Positions 7,073-15,843 of a DNA stretch of 23,067 nucleotides are shown piece after piece (position 1 is the first letter of the stretch; each line of letters begins with the position of its first letter). The translations under genes and the position numbers were made by a program. The notes under the pieces were generated by a model. It did no database searches and had not been told where the DNA came from. It saw only the letters and a program-made list of their open reading frames with translations. Source of the stretch: Gammaproteobacteria bacterium UBA7449 (GTDB taxonomy: Bacteria > Pseudomonadota > Gammaproteobacteria > Pseudomonadales > Pseudohongiellaceae); assembly GCA_002477465.1 (NCBI GenBank), contig DLPV01000062.1, positions 1 through 23,067 of the forward strand, given 5' to 3'.

Positions 7073-8491
7073 ATGTCTGAATCCTTCGAACCCCGCAGCC
7101 CGGCGAATCCGGCTTCTCAGCAGAATAACCTGACCACGCTCAAGGTCCCGCCACACTCGGTGGAGGCCGAACAGGCCGTACTGGGTGGACTGATGGTGGA
7201 CAATACCGAGTGGGACAATATTGCTGATGTGCTTATGGCAGAGGATTTTTATCGCGCTGAGCATCAATTGATTTACCAGGTGATGATGACCCAGTCTGAG
7301 GCGAATAGCCCGATCGATGTGGTTACCCTGGCGGAGTCGCTCAATAGCCTGCATGAATTGAATAATGCCGGTGGCCTCGATTACCTCAGTGAGTTGTCAG
7401 GCAATGCGCGCGGTACAGCAAATATTCATGCTTACGCCGAAATTATTCGTGAACGCGCCATTCTACGCCGACTGATCAGCGTAGCGAATAACATAGCGGA
7501 TAGCGGCTATAACACTGGGGGTAAGAAGGCCGAAGAAATCGTCGATGAAGCCGAGCAAAAGGTCTTCAATATTTCAGACGAGCGTCCCCAGGATTCCGGC
7601 CCGGTGTTTGTAAACCCCATTCTGGCAAAGGCCGTCGAGCGAATTGATGAATTGGCGGGCACTGAAGGGGATCTCACTGGACTGCCAAGCGGCTACACGG
7701 ATCTTGATCATATGACTTCCGGCTGGCAGAAGTCTGATCTGGTGATCGTGGCGGGCCGCCCATCCATGGGTAAAACGGCATTCGCCATGAACCTTGTGGA
7801 AAACGCCATTCTCGACCAGGACCAGCCGGTGCTGGTGTTCAGCCTTGAGATGCCAGCAGAGAGCCTGATCTTCAGGATGCTGTCTTCAATTGGTCGCCTT
7901 GACCAGGGTAAGCTCAGAACCGGGCAGCTTACCGATGATGACTGGCCGGGCTTTAATAATGCGGTGAAGAAACTCAAAGACCGGCCCTTATATATTGATG
8001 ACAGTGCCGGGGTAAGTCCCATGGAAATGCGCTCAAGGGCACGCCGCATTAAACGTGAGCATGGTGCACTGGGCATGATCGTAGTGGATTATCTTCAGCT
8101 TATGCAGATCAAAGGCTCGACAGAGGGACGCGTCAACGAGATCTCCGAGATCTCACGCTCCCTCAAATTATTGGCAAGGGAATTTGAATGCCCGGTCATT
8201 GCCCTGTCACAGTTAAATCGCGGTTTGGAACAACGACCCAATAAACGACCAGTGATGTCAGATTTACGTGAGTCTGGTGCAATCGAGCAGGATGCTGATG
8301 TCATCGCTTTCATCTATCGTGATGAGGTATACAACGAGGACACGCCAGACAAAGGCGTCGCCGAGGTGATCATCGGCAAGCAGCGAAACGGTCCAATTGG
8401 TACTGTGCGCCTCAGCTTCCTGGGTCAATTCACCCGCTTTGAGAATTTTACCCAGGCGCGGTATGACGATAGTTACACCCACGGCATGTAG
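7073..8491 (+). CDS. dnaB: Replicative DNA helicase DnaB
   Basis: DnaB is the hexameric 5'-3' helicase that unwinds the fork and recruits primase. The N-terminal collar domain covers about 25-130 (start of homology at KVPPHSVEAEQAVLGGL), a linker follows, and the RecA-like motor spans about 200-470. Walker A is GRPSMGKT at 228-235; the Walker B region is IVVDYLQLM at about 337-345; the C-terminal DLRESGAIEQDADV motif is intact, and no intein is present. Length 472 is normal (471 in E. coli). No clear Shine-Dalgarno stands before the ATG, but the N-terminal extension is typical in length. alr follows after 42 bases, as in Pseudomonas. Confidence 0.97.
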   Translation: MSESFEPRSPANPASQQNNLTTLKVPPHSVEAEQAVLGGLMVDNTEWDNIADVLMAEDFYRAEHQLIYQVMMTQSEANSPIDVVTLAESLNSLHELNNAGGLDYLSELSGNARGTANIHAYAEIIRERAILRRLISVANNIADSGYNTGGKKAEEIVDEAEQKVFNISDERPQDSGPVFVNPILAKAVERIDELAGTEGDLTGLPSGYTDLDHMTSGWQKSDLVIVAGRPSMGKTAFAMNLVENAILDQDQPVLVFSLEMPAESLIFRMLSSIGRLDQGKLRTGQLTDDDWPGFNNAVKKLKDRPLYIDDSAGVSPMEMRSRARRIKREHGALGMIVVDYLQLMQIKGSTEGRVNEISEISRSLKLLAREFECPVIALSQLNRGLEQRPNKRPVMSDLRESGAIEQDADVIAFIYRDEVYNEDTPDKGVAEVIIGKQRNGPIGTVRLSFLGQFTRFENFTQARYDDSYTHGM

Positions 8492-8533
8492 TCGCGCCGG
8501 TGAGTTGTTTGTAGTGTGCCAGGAACCAGTTCG

Positions 8534-9682
8534 ATGATATCAATAAGCAGGCGTGCCTGGGCGACTATCGATCTGAGTGCCCTGAAAAAAAATCTGGCTC
8601 AAGTCCGAGCCTACAGTCCCTGCTCAAAAATCTACCCCGTCATTAAGTCCAACGCGTACGGTCACGGTATGGCCGAGGCAGCGGCGGCATTGAAAGCCTC
8701 CAACACCAATATCAGTGGTCTGGCAGTAGCCACGGTTGATGAGGCCATAAGGCTGAGACAGATTGAGGCGGAACTTCCTATTCTGTTACTCAATGGTTTC
8801 ATGAACGAGGAAGAGCTGCGTGAGTGCCTTGCTCGGCGAATCGAAGCCGTGGTGCATGCGGATTACCAGTTAGGCGCACTGGAAAAAGTGCTCGCGGAAG
8901 AGGTCCTCGGCGACGCGCGCAAGTTCTGGATCAAGTACAACACCGGTATGAATCGGCTTGGACTTGGCAAGCGCCAAGCCTCCGAGTTCTATTTACGTCT
9001 GCAGAAGTGCCCGAATACTGAACTGGTCCTGATGTCCCATCTGGCCTGCGCAGATGATCCGTATAGTAAGGAATTTGCAAGTTTTACGCAGCAGCAACTT
9101 CAGTATCTGGCGGAGTTGCGCGGTGAGTTGGTGACTGCGAGCAAGCAGGATGTGGAATGCAGTATGGCAGCTTCCGCCGGAATCCTGCAGTGGCCGGACA
9201 CCCATTTGGACTATGTGCGCCCCGGAGTGATGCTTTACGGCAGTTCGCCAATGGCGGGAAAGACCGGCGAGGAGCTGGGTCTGCAGCCCGTGATGACGCT
9301 GCGCTCCAGACTGATTACGATTCGTGATCTGAAAGCAGGCGAGAGCATCGGCTATGGCGCGACTTATGTCTGCGACCGTGATACGCGCATGGGTACAGTC
9401 TCTATTGGCTACGGTGATGGTTATCCTCGTAGCGCAATCAACGGCACGCCAGTGCTTGTGCAAACCGCCAGCGGTAGCGTCAGAACGCGTATGATTGGGC
9501 GCGTATCCATGGACATGATCACCATTGATCTGACCGGCATTGATGAAGCCCAGGTAGATGATGAGGTCACTCTTTGGGGAGAGGGTCTCTGCGCCGATGA
9601 GGTTGCGCGTGCGGCCGGGACGATTTCTTATGAGTTGTTTTGTAAAGTGACGCCACGTGTCCAAGTTTCTTACTCTGAATGA
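8534..9682 (+). CDS. alr: Alanine racemase
   Basis: This PLP enzyme interconverts L- and D-alanine for peptidoglycan. The PLP lysine is K38 in VIKSNAYGHG, and the second catalytic base is Y274 in the SIGYGATY motif; GYGDGYPR and the C-terminal VDDEVTLWG motif are also in place. The length of 382 residues is within the family's range. I choose ATG 8534 because AGGA lies nine bases before it and because the protein then begins MISISRRAWATIDLSAL, the family's usual beginning; a GTG at 8516 would add six residues with no ribosome binding site. It lies just after dnaB and is probably cotranscribed with it. Confidence 0.96.
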   Translation: MISISRRAWATIDLSALKKNLAQVRAYSPCSKIYPVIKSNAYGHGMAEAAAALKASNTNISGLAVATVDEAIRLRQIEAELPILLLNGFMNEEELRECLARRIEAVVHADYQLGALEKVLAEEVLGDARKFWIKYNTGMNRLGLGKRQASEFYLRLQKCPNTELVLMSHLACADDPYSKEFASFTQQQLQYLAELRGELVTASKQDVECSMAASAGILQWPDTHLDYVRPGVMLYGSSPMAGKTGEELGLQPVMTLRSRLITIRDLKAGESIGYGATYVCDRDTRMGTVSIGYGDGYPRSAINGTPVLVQTASGSVRTRMIGRVSMDMITIDLTGIDEAQVDDEVTLWGEGLCADEVARAAGTISYELFCKVTPRVQVSYSE

Positions 9683-9842
9683 ACGAAGCCGAATGAGCGA
9701 GACGTAATAAACTGCATCCGATTCGCGTTGTGGAAAATCAAACAGCTGGTGATTCAAGTTCGAATGAAGATCACGGCTTAATATACTTGGCACCTATAAC
9801 ACCTACACCCATAACACCTGACGCCTAAAGCACCTTACTCAC
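9683..9842. repeat. Short imperfect tandem repeat before radA
   Basis: In the 160-base gap between alr and radA, ATAACACCT occurs at 9796-9804 and 9811-9819, within a CACCT-rich stretch (9791-9835) that reads as an imperfect 15-base tandem repeat ending just before the radA start. The stretch lacks a Shine-Dalgarno sequence. No gene or clear promoter is seen in the gap. Confidence 0.5.
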
Positions 9843-11216
9843 ATGGCTAAAACCAAGATTGCATTTGTTTGCACCGATTGTGGAACCGAGCACGGGCAAT
9901 GGCAGGGACAATGTTCTTCCTGCAGGGCCTGGAATACGCTTTCCCAGGTCAATCTCGGCAACAACAATTCTCCGGCAGCGAAAGCTGATTTTCGATCCAA
10001 AGGCTATGCCGGTCAGCAATCCGATGTGCAATCTCTTGTAGATATTGATCTGGAGTCACTGCCTCGATTTTCGTCAAGTATTGGAGAGTTAGACAGGGTT
10101 TTAGGTGGTGGATTGGTGCCAGGGTCAGTAATTCTGGTGGGCGGCAATCCGGGTGCGGGCAAGAGTACCTTACTACTGCAGATTATGTGCACGCTGGCGG
10201 ACATTGATAAATCCGCGCTTTATGTCACCGGCGAAGAATCTCTGCAGCAGGTGGGCATGCGAGCCCAGCGATTGAATCTGCCTCAGCAGAAATTGAAGCT
10301 GCTGGCAGAAACCAATGTGGAACAAATTTGCCAGGCAGCGCAGGAGCACAAGCCAAGTCTGCTGGTGGTGGACTCTATCCAGGTTATGCACAGCAGCGAT
10401 GTGCCTTCCGCCCCGGGTAGCGTCAGCCAGGTGCGCGAATGCGCGGCTTATCTGATTCAGTATGCCAAGCAAACCAATACGGTTCTCTTTCTGGTGGGTC
10501 ACGTCACCAAAGAAGGCAATCTGGCCGGCCCCAAGGTACTGGAGCACATGATCGATTGCTTCGTGATGTTGGAGGGTGGTACCGACAGCAAGTACCGCAT
10601 CCTGCGTAGCCAGAAAAATCGATTCGGTGCAGTGAACGAGCTCGGCGTGTTTGCCATGACCGAGCAGGGTATGAAGGAAGTTAAAAATCCTTCAGCGATT
10701 TTCCTGGCACGTACAGAGGAGGATAGCGCAGGCTCCCTGGTAATGGTGTTATGGGAAGGTACCCGACCCCTTTTGGTAGAGATTCAGGCCTTGGTTGATA
10801 CCAGTCCGCTCGGCAATCCACGCCGAGTAGCGGTTGGGCTGGAACAAAATCGGCTTGCCATGCTGCTGGCCGTGCTGCATCGGCACGGTGGGCTTTACAT
10901 GGCGGATCAGGATGTTTTCGTTAACGTAGTGGGTGGTGTCAAGGTCAGTGAGACCAGTGCTGACCTTGCGCTGTTGCTCGCCATCGTATCCAGCTTCAAG
11001 GACAAACCGATTGACAGGGATACCGTGGTATTTGGCGAGGTAGGCCTGGCCGGAGAGATCAGGCCGGTGCAGGGCGGTCAGGAGCGCTTGCAGGAAGCCG
11101 CCAAGCATGGCTTCAAACGCGCGATTGTGCCAAAAGCCAATGTGCCAAAGACTCGAGTGGAAGGCTTGGAAGTCATTGGCGTCAATAAAATAGAGCAGGC
11201 GCTGGCAGCGCTCTAA
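9843..11216 (+). CDS. radA: DNA repair protein RadA (Sms)
   Basis: RadA is a RecA-like ATPase that drives branch migration in recombinational repair. The N-terminal zinc finger has C10, C13, C24 and C27. Walker A is GGNPGAGKST at 100-109, the RadA-specific KNRFG motif is at 258-262, and the C-terminal Lon-protease-like domain covers about 290-457. Length 457 is close to the E. coli 460. The start MAKTKIAFVCTDCG is the family's standard beginning even though no Shine-Dalgarno precedes the ATG. Its stop codon overlaps the stop of the convergent MFS gene by 4 bases. Confidence 0.97.
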   Translation: MAKTKIAFVCTDCGTEHGQWQGQCSSCRAWNTLSQVNLGNNNSPAAKADFRSKGYAGQQSDVQSLVDIDLESLPRFSSSIGELDRVLGGGLVPGSVILVGGNPGAGKSTLLLQIMCTLADIDKSALYVTGEESLQQVGMRAQRLNLPQQKLKLLAETNVEQICQAAQEHKPSLLVVDSIQVMHSSDVPSAPGSVSQVRECAAYLIQYAKQTNTVLFLVGHVTKEGNLAGPKVLEHMIDCFVMLEGGTDSKYRILRSQKNRFGAVNELGVFAMTEQGMKEVKNPSAIFLARTEEDSAGSLVMVLWEGTRPLLVEIQALVDTSPLGNPRRVAVGLEQNRLAMLLAVLHRHGGLYMADQDVFVNVVGGVKVSETSADLALLLAIVSSFKDKPIDRDTVVFGEVGLAGEIRPVQGGQERLQEAAKHGFKRAIVPKANVPKTRVEGLEVIGVNKIEQALAAL

Positions 11217-12553
11217 TCAGGTGCGCGCTTGATGTCTTCGCGAATGGTTTTCGCTGCCATGAAGTAGTGAAAGGCACACCAGCAGTTAACCATCAATGTA
11301 ATGGACATGGCGTAACGCAGGGCGTCAGTTCCGAACTGTGGCGTTAACCAGTCACTCATGAATCCGGTCAACATGGGCCCCAGTCCGAGGCCAATTAAAT
11401 TAAGCATGAACAGCAGCACCGCCGAGCCCATGGCGCGCATGCGAATACCCACCAGGAAGTGGGTGGCAGCGATACAGGGTGCCAGGTACCAGCCGCCGGC
11501 AAATACCGGTAACAGATAGGAGTAAACCGCCAAATAACCATCCGGCATGATCAGAAAGGTATTCAGTGCCAGCGGGATGGCGATGACGGTAGAGATGAAG
11601 GGAATCCAGACGTACCAGGTGGTGTCACCGGTTTTCTTGTTCATCCGATCCGAGGCCCAGCCGCCGAAGAACGTTCCTGCCAGCCCGCCAACCCCGGCAA
11701 TCATGCCGTAGTACCAGCCAATATCCAGGATCGGCATCCCGTGCACACGCCCAAGAAACAGGGGCATAAAGTTTCCCATACCGTAAGTCACGAATGCGTG
11801 CAGGGCACAGGCGAAGGACAGATGCCGAAATGACTTTCGTTCCCACAAAATACTCATGACGCGGAAGAAGCCTGGTGGCGCGACATCCTTGCGTGCTTCC
11901 GCCATACCGCGGGGTGGTTCCTTGATCACGAATCGAACCACCAGGGCCAACAGCAGGCCGGGCATGCCCACCACTATGAAGGCGGTACGCCAGTCGAAAT
12001 ACTGCACCAGGTAGGCGCCACCCACGGTGCCAACCAGGATGCCACCGTAGACGCCCAGCGAATAGATGGAGAGCGCTGTCGCCCGCTGCTCAGCGGGAAA
12101 GATATCAGACACAATGGAGTGGGAAGGTGGTGAACCTCCAGCTTCTCCAACCCCGACTCCGAAACGAGCCAGGAACAGCTGCGCGAAGCTCTGCGCGGCG
12201 CCACAGAACGCGGTCATTACGCTCCAGATCGCGACGGAAATCGCGACGATATTGCGGCGGTTGCTGATATCAGCCCAGCGCGCGATCGGGATTCCCAGGG
12301 TTGTATATATACAGGCGAATGCCAGCCCAGACAGCATGCCAAATTGGCCGTCTGAAATTTCCAGGTCGGCGATGATCGGCTCGGCAAGCACATTGATGAC
12401 CTGCCTATCGACAAAGTTTGAAATGTAAACCGTGGTAAGGATGCCCAGAACCAGGTAACGGTACGCGGGTTTTTCATAGGCCTTGAGAATAGCTGTGCGC
12501 TCAACCGAAGCGCCATTGGCATCCTGGCTGTCGCTGGCAGTTGTCTTGGACAA
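11213..12553 (-). CDS. MFS transporter, spinster-like
   Basis: This 446-residue protein has the twelve-helix major facilitator fold. The first helix region carries NFVDRQVINVLAEPI, and the loop between helices 2 and 3 has a motif-A form (GIPIARWADISNRR). The GVGEAGGSPPSHSIVSDIFP stretch is typical of the spinster-like/anion-cation symporter MFS group common in marine proteobacteria. The substrate cannot be read from the sequence. The start is TTG: the complement of 12551-12553, with AGGAG seven bases upstream, and no ATG or GTG nearby. It lies 100 bases downstream of the exported M20 peptidase, so it may import that enzyme's products. Confidence 0.88.
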   Translation of the reverse strand: MSKTTASDSQDANGASVERTAILKAYEKPAYRYLVLGILTTVYISNFVDRQVINVLAEPIIADLEISDGQFGMLSGLAFACIYTTLGIPIARWADISNRRNIVAISVAIWSVMTAFCGAAQSFAQLFLARFGVGVGEAGGSPPSHSIVSDIFPAEQRATALSIYSLGVYGGILVGTVGGAYLVQYFDWRTAFIVVGMPGLLLALVVRFVIKEPPRGMAEARKDVAPPGFFRVMSILWERKSFRHLSFACALHAFVTYGMGNFMPLFLGRVHGMPILDIGWYYGMIAGVGGLAGTFFGGWASDRMNKKTGDTTWYVWIPFISTVIAIPLALNTFLIMPDGYLAVYSYLLPVFAGGWYLAPCIAATHFLVGIRMRAMGSAVLLFMLNLIGLGLGPMLTGFMSDWLTPQFGTDALRYAMSITLMVNCWCAFHYFMAAKTIREDIKRAPD

Positions 12554-12653
12554 GCTGCTCTCCTTTGTTGTTGTTCTTATTGTGCTGTTTTTATTGTAGC
12601 TACTTATTGTCGGGCCGCTGCCCTCTGAGGGCAGGCGTTTACGATGAAACCAC
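12554..12653 (-). other. Gap between peptidase and MFS genes with small hairpin
   Basis: CTGCCC (12618-12623) and GGGCAG (12629-12634) form a six-pair hairpin just after the peptidase stop as read on the - strand. It is not followed by a T-run, so readthrough into the MFS gene is likely. The rest is A-rich on the - strand. Confidence 0.4.
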
Positions 12654-13961
12654 TTATTCCGCGGCCAGTCTAGCGATTAAAACGGCATTGAGTTGTGCTC
12701 TTTCCAACAGCGAGCTGAGGCGCGCCTCTTCTCTGATGGTGTGAGCACCGGTACCGGCAATGCCCAGTGAATCCAGAGTAGGCAGGCCGACCGCCTGGCT
12801 GAGAGACCCGTCGGTGCCGCCACCGGAGTCCGTCACCCCCAGCTCCTGACCCAATAACCTGCCAATCGCGCGGGTCTTCCCCAGCAGGTAATCTGATTCT
12901 TCGGTGGGGATTTTTGGCGGGCGATGCAGACTCACCCAGCTATTGGTGCTGATCTCTCCACTATCAACGGGATAGCTGTAGACCCGGCTAAAAATTTCTT
13001 CAAATTGAGCCGCGGTCTCAACACCCTGTTCTGGAGTGGGATAGCGCAGATCGATCAAAGCTTCGGCGCAAGGCGCAACGGTATTGCGTGATTCGCCCCC
13101 GGAAACAATTCCGACGTTTACCGTAACGCCGGTCTCATAGTCAGTCAGATTTTCTATCTCGACTATTTTATAAGCTAGCTCTTTGATGGCGGACCGTCCT
13201 TGTTCATGGGCACCGCCGGCGTGGGAGGCTCTGCCGTTGACAACGAAGCGGGCCTGACCTAGTCCCTTGCGCTGTCGCACCAGGTTGTTCATGCCGGATG
13301 ACTCATAGACCAGACCAAAGTCATGTTCCCTGGCCTGCTCTTCTACGTACTGTCTTGAGGAAAGAGATCCCATTTCTTCATCGCTGTTGAGCAGAACACT
13401 GACATCCATGTCTCGCAGTAGACCCTGAGCGTGAAGCGCTTTCAGCGCATAAAGCATGACGACTAGACCGCCTTTCATGTCAGCAACACCAGGGCCAAAC
13501 ACTCTGTCTCCATCCTGTCGATAGGACTGAAACGGGCTATCAAATCGGAACACAGTGTCCAGGTGTCCCATTAATAGTAGCCGACTTCCGTTGCCTGGCT
13601 TGCTGGCCAATAGATGGTCGGCCAAGTCAATATCGTAGTTGGTGCCGGGACAGCTTGGCATCTCGATCAGGCCGCCTGGCAGCGAGTCGACGCTAAATCC
13701 CAGTCTTGCCAATTCAGTACTGAAGATTTCGGCAAGCTCTGCCATGCCCGCCTTGTTCAGGCTGCCGGTATTGATGTTTGTAATGCGCTCGAGCATGGCA
13801 ACCATGTCGCTCTCCTCACCCTCTAGCCACTCCAGTAATTCCTGTTCTCCAGGCGAGATGTTGGGCTCAATCGACTCGGCAGCGAAAGTGAGTTGGATGG
13901 CTATCAGAAAACTGGCCAGAACGACCAGCAGTTGAAAGTTATGCGCGGATAGCTTGGGCAA
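12654..13961 (-). CDS. Exported M20 family metallopeptidase (carboxypeptidase G2-like)
   Basis: The protein has a signal peptide (hydrophobic 11-26, likely cut near A27/A28) and the M20 fold, a two-zinc hydrolase of C-terminal amino acids or N-acyl amino acids. Seen in the sequence: H133 and D135 in GHLDTVF, bridging D161 in DMKGG, catalytic E195 and ligand E196 in DEEMGS, E220, the dimerisation domain around GRASHAGGAHEQGRSA, and the last ligand H407 in GAHTIREE. All catalytic residues are present. The start is TTG (complement of 13959-13961), with AGGAG seven bases upstream; no ATG lies near. The exact substrate is open: glutamate carboxypeptidase is the usual label. It probably shares a transcript with the MFS gene downstream. 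Confidence 0.9.
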   Translation of the reverse strand: MPKLSAHNFQLLVVLASFLIAIQLTFAAESIEPNISPGEQELLEWLEGEESDMVAMLERITNINTGSLNKAGMAELAEIFSTELARLGFSVDSLPGGLIEMPSCPGTNYDIDLADHLLASKPGNGSRLLLMGHLDTVFRFDSPFQSYRQDGDRVFGPGVADMKGGLVVMLYALKALHAQGLLRDMDVSVLLNSDEEMGSLSSRQYVEEQAREHDFGLVYESSGMNNLVRQRKGLGQARFVVNGRASHAGGAHEQGRSAIKELAYKIVEIENLTDYETGVTVNVGIVSGGESRNTVAPCAEALIDLRYPTPEQGVETAAQFEEIFSRVYSYPVDSGEISTNSWVSLHRPPKIPTEESDYLLGKTRAIGRLLGQELGVTDSGGGTDGSLSQAVGLPTLDSLGIAGTGAHTIREEARLSSLLERAQLNAVLIARLAAE

Positions 13962-14003
13962 GGGAGTACTCCTGCAACAGGTTCAAATCTCGGATAGCTA
14001 CAG

Positions 14004-14009
14004 AGTATA
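14004..14009 (-). promoter_or_regulatory. Candidate -10 box for the M20 peptidase
   Basis: TATACT on the - strand (14009 to 14004) lies 43 bases before the peptidase start codon in the 130-base divergent region. No good -35 box stands 17 bases upstream. The + strand of the same spot (TATAAA at 14006-14011) could serve the divergent ABC gene. Confidence 0.3.
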
Positions 14010-14091
14010 AACAATTACGGCAGGGCTGGGTGCCTAATGCGCCAGCGAGCGCGTTGTAATCGACCGGGCATGGCTCCATAATGCTGCGCCA

Positions 14092-15069
14092 ATGAATGCA
14101 GTCGACGAACCAATTCTCAGGGTTTCAAATCTCAGCAAAACCTACGCCGGTGGTTTTGAGGCCCTCAAAGACATCTCACTCGAAATTCAAAAGGGCGAGA
14201 TCATCGCTTTGTTGGGCCCTAATGGTGCCGGCAAGACCACGCTGATTTCAGCGATCTGCGGAATCGTTCGGCCAAGCTCCGGCCAGGTCACGGTGGCGGG
14301 CTTTGATATTGCCCGCGATTATCGCAAGACCCGCGCACTCATCGGCCTGGTACCCCAGGAACTCACCACGGATTCTTTCGAATCGGTTTACAACACTGTT
14401 GCCTTTAGTCGGGGATTGTTCGGGCGCGCGCCCAACCATGCCCATCTTGAGAAAGTTTTGAAGGATCTGTCGCTGTGGGACAAGAAGGATAACAAGATCA
14501 TCACCTTATCCGGCGGGATGAAGCGCAGGCTTCTGATTGCCAAGGCGCTGGCCCACGAGCCAAGGGTATTGTTCCTTGATGAACCCACTGCAGGTGTGGA
14601 TGTCTCGCTGCGCAAAGACATGTGGAAGATCGTCAAAGAACTCAGAGAGTCCGGCGTCACTATCATCCTGACAACACATTATATAGAAGAGGCCGAGGAG
14701 ATCGCCGACCGGGTAGGTGTTATCAATAATGGTGAGATCATACTGATTGAGTCGAAGACAGCTTTAATGCAGAAGCTCGGAAAGAAGCAGCTAATCCTGG
14801 ATCTAAGTGAATCGCTTTCCGCATTGCCAGCCGCGATCAACCGCCATGACCTCGCCATCTCTGATGATGGTATGAAGCTTACTTACACCTTTGACACCCA
14901 GAGCGAGCGCACTGGAATCACAGCCCTGCTGGATGATCTGAAGGCAGCGGGTATTCAGTTTCGAGACCTCAACACAACCCAAAGCAGCCTGGAAGAGATC
15001 TTCGTGAATCTGGTTGATGAATCAAGCGAGAAAAATTCGGCAGCCGTCAATGGCGCAGCAGCGGAGTAG
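14092..15069 (+). CDS. ABC transporter ATP-binding protein (YadG-like, ABC-2 type)
   Basis: This 325-residue ATPase powers an ABC-2 exporter at the inner membrane. Walker A is GPNGAGKT at 42-49, the Q loop is VPQE at 87-90, the signature is LSGGMKRRL from 139, Walker B is VLFLDEP at 159-165 and the switch His is H196. The ending SLEEIFVNLVDES followed by a short tail is like E. coli YadG and relatives. No strong ribosome binding site stands before the ATG. The stop is directly followed by the permease start, so the two are one translational unit. The substrate is unknown. Confidence 0.92.
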   Translation: MNAVDEPILRVSNLSKTYAGGFEALKDISLEIQKGEIIALLGPNGAGKTTLISAICGIVRPSSGQVTVAGFDIARDYRKTRALIGLVPQELTTDSFESVYNTVAFSRGLFGRAPNHAHLEKVLKDLSLWDKKDNKIITLSGGMKRRLLIAKALAHEPRVLFLDEPTAGVDVSLRKDMWKIVKELRESGVTIILTTHYIEEAEEIADRVGVINNGEIILIESKTALMQKLGKKQLILDLSESLSALPAAINRHDLAISDDGMKLTYTFDTQSERTGITALLDDLKAAGIQFRDLNTTQSSLEEIFVNLVDESSEKNSAAVNGAAAE

Positions 15070-15834
15070 ATGATGAACCTGCATGGCGTAATGGCAATCT
15101 ATCGCTTTGAAATGTCGCGGACCCGGCGCACTCTGATTCAAAGTATCGTCGCACCCGTTATCACCACCTCGCTTTATTTTATCGTGTTTGGTGCGGCCAT
15201 TGGATCCCGCATTCAGGAAGTCGGTGGCGTCAGCTACGGGGCTTTCATCGTGCCCGGTCTGATCATGCTCAACCTGCTGACCAACAGCATTTCCAATGCG
15301 TCGTTCGGCATTTACTTTCCAAAGTTTGTTGGCACAGTGTATGAGCTGCTCTCGGCACCGATTTCCACCTTCGAAGTGGTGCTGGGTTATGTCGGTGCCG
15401 CCGCCACCAAGTCGATTATGCTGGGTTTTATCATCCTAGCGACCGCGGCACTGTTCATCGATCTGCAAATCGCCCACCCTATCATCATGCTGGCATTCAT
15501 CGTGCTAACCGCTCTGTCCTTCAGTTTGCTGGGTTTTATTCTGGGCATTTGGGCCGACAACTTCGAGAAGCTGTCAGTGGTGCCGATGCTGGTTATTACG
15601 CCGCTGGTTTTTCTTGGAGGGAGTTTCTATTCAACCGAGATGCTGCCACCATTTTGGCAAACGGTCTCGTTGATGAATCCCGTTCTCTATCTGGTGAGCG
15701 GCTTACGCTGGAGCTTTTATGAGATCGCGGAGGTAAATGTGTGGGTGAGCCTCGGCAGTGTTCTGATGTTCCTGCTCATTTGTTTCAGTATTGTGGTCTG
15801 GATGTTTAAGACCGGTTACAAGCTGCGCAGCTAA
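15070..15834 (+). CDS. ABC-2 type permease (YadH-like)
   Basis: The 254-residue membrane protein has about six helices and the ABC-2 features FGAAIGSRI near 37-45, FIVPGLIMLNL near 59-69, and FLGGSFYSTEMLPPFWQ near 181-197, very like E. coli YadH (256 residues). It pairs with the ATPase just before it; the junction has no gap, and two ATG codons stand in tandem at 15070 and 15073. It ends only 9 bases from the stop of the convergent MORN gene. Lipid, drug or polysaccharide export are all possible. Confidence 0.92.
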   Translation: MMNLHGVMAIYRFEMSRTRRTLIQSIVAPVITTSLYFIVFGAAIGSRIQEVGGVSYGAFIVPGLIMLNLLTNSISNASFGIYFPKFVGTVYELLSAPISTFEVVLGYVGAAATKSIMLGFIILATAALFIDLQIAHPIIMLAFIVLTALSFSLLGFILGIWADNFEKLSVVPMLVITPLVFLGGSFYSTEMLPPFWQTVSLMNPVLYLVSGLRWSFYEIAEVNVWVSLGSVLMFLLICFSIVVWMFKTGYKLRS

Positions 15835-15843
15835 CTAAATGAT

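Noticed and set aside
7073..8491. Intein in dnaB
   Set aside because: DnaB is a common intein site, but the motor domain is continuous and the length is normal.
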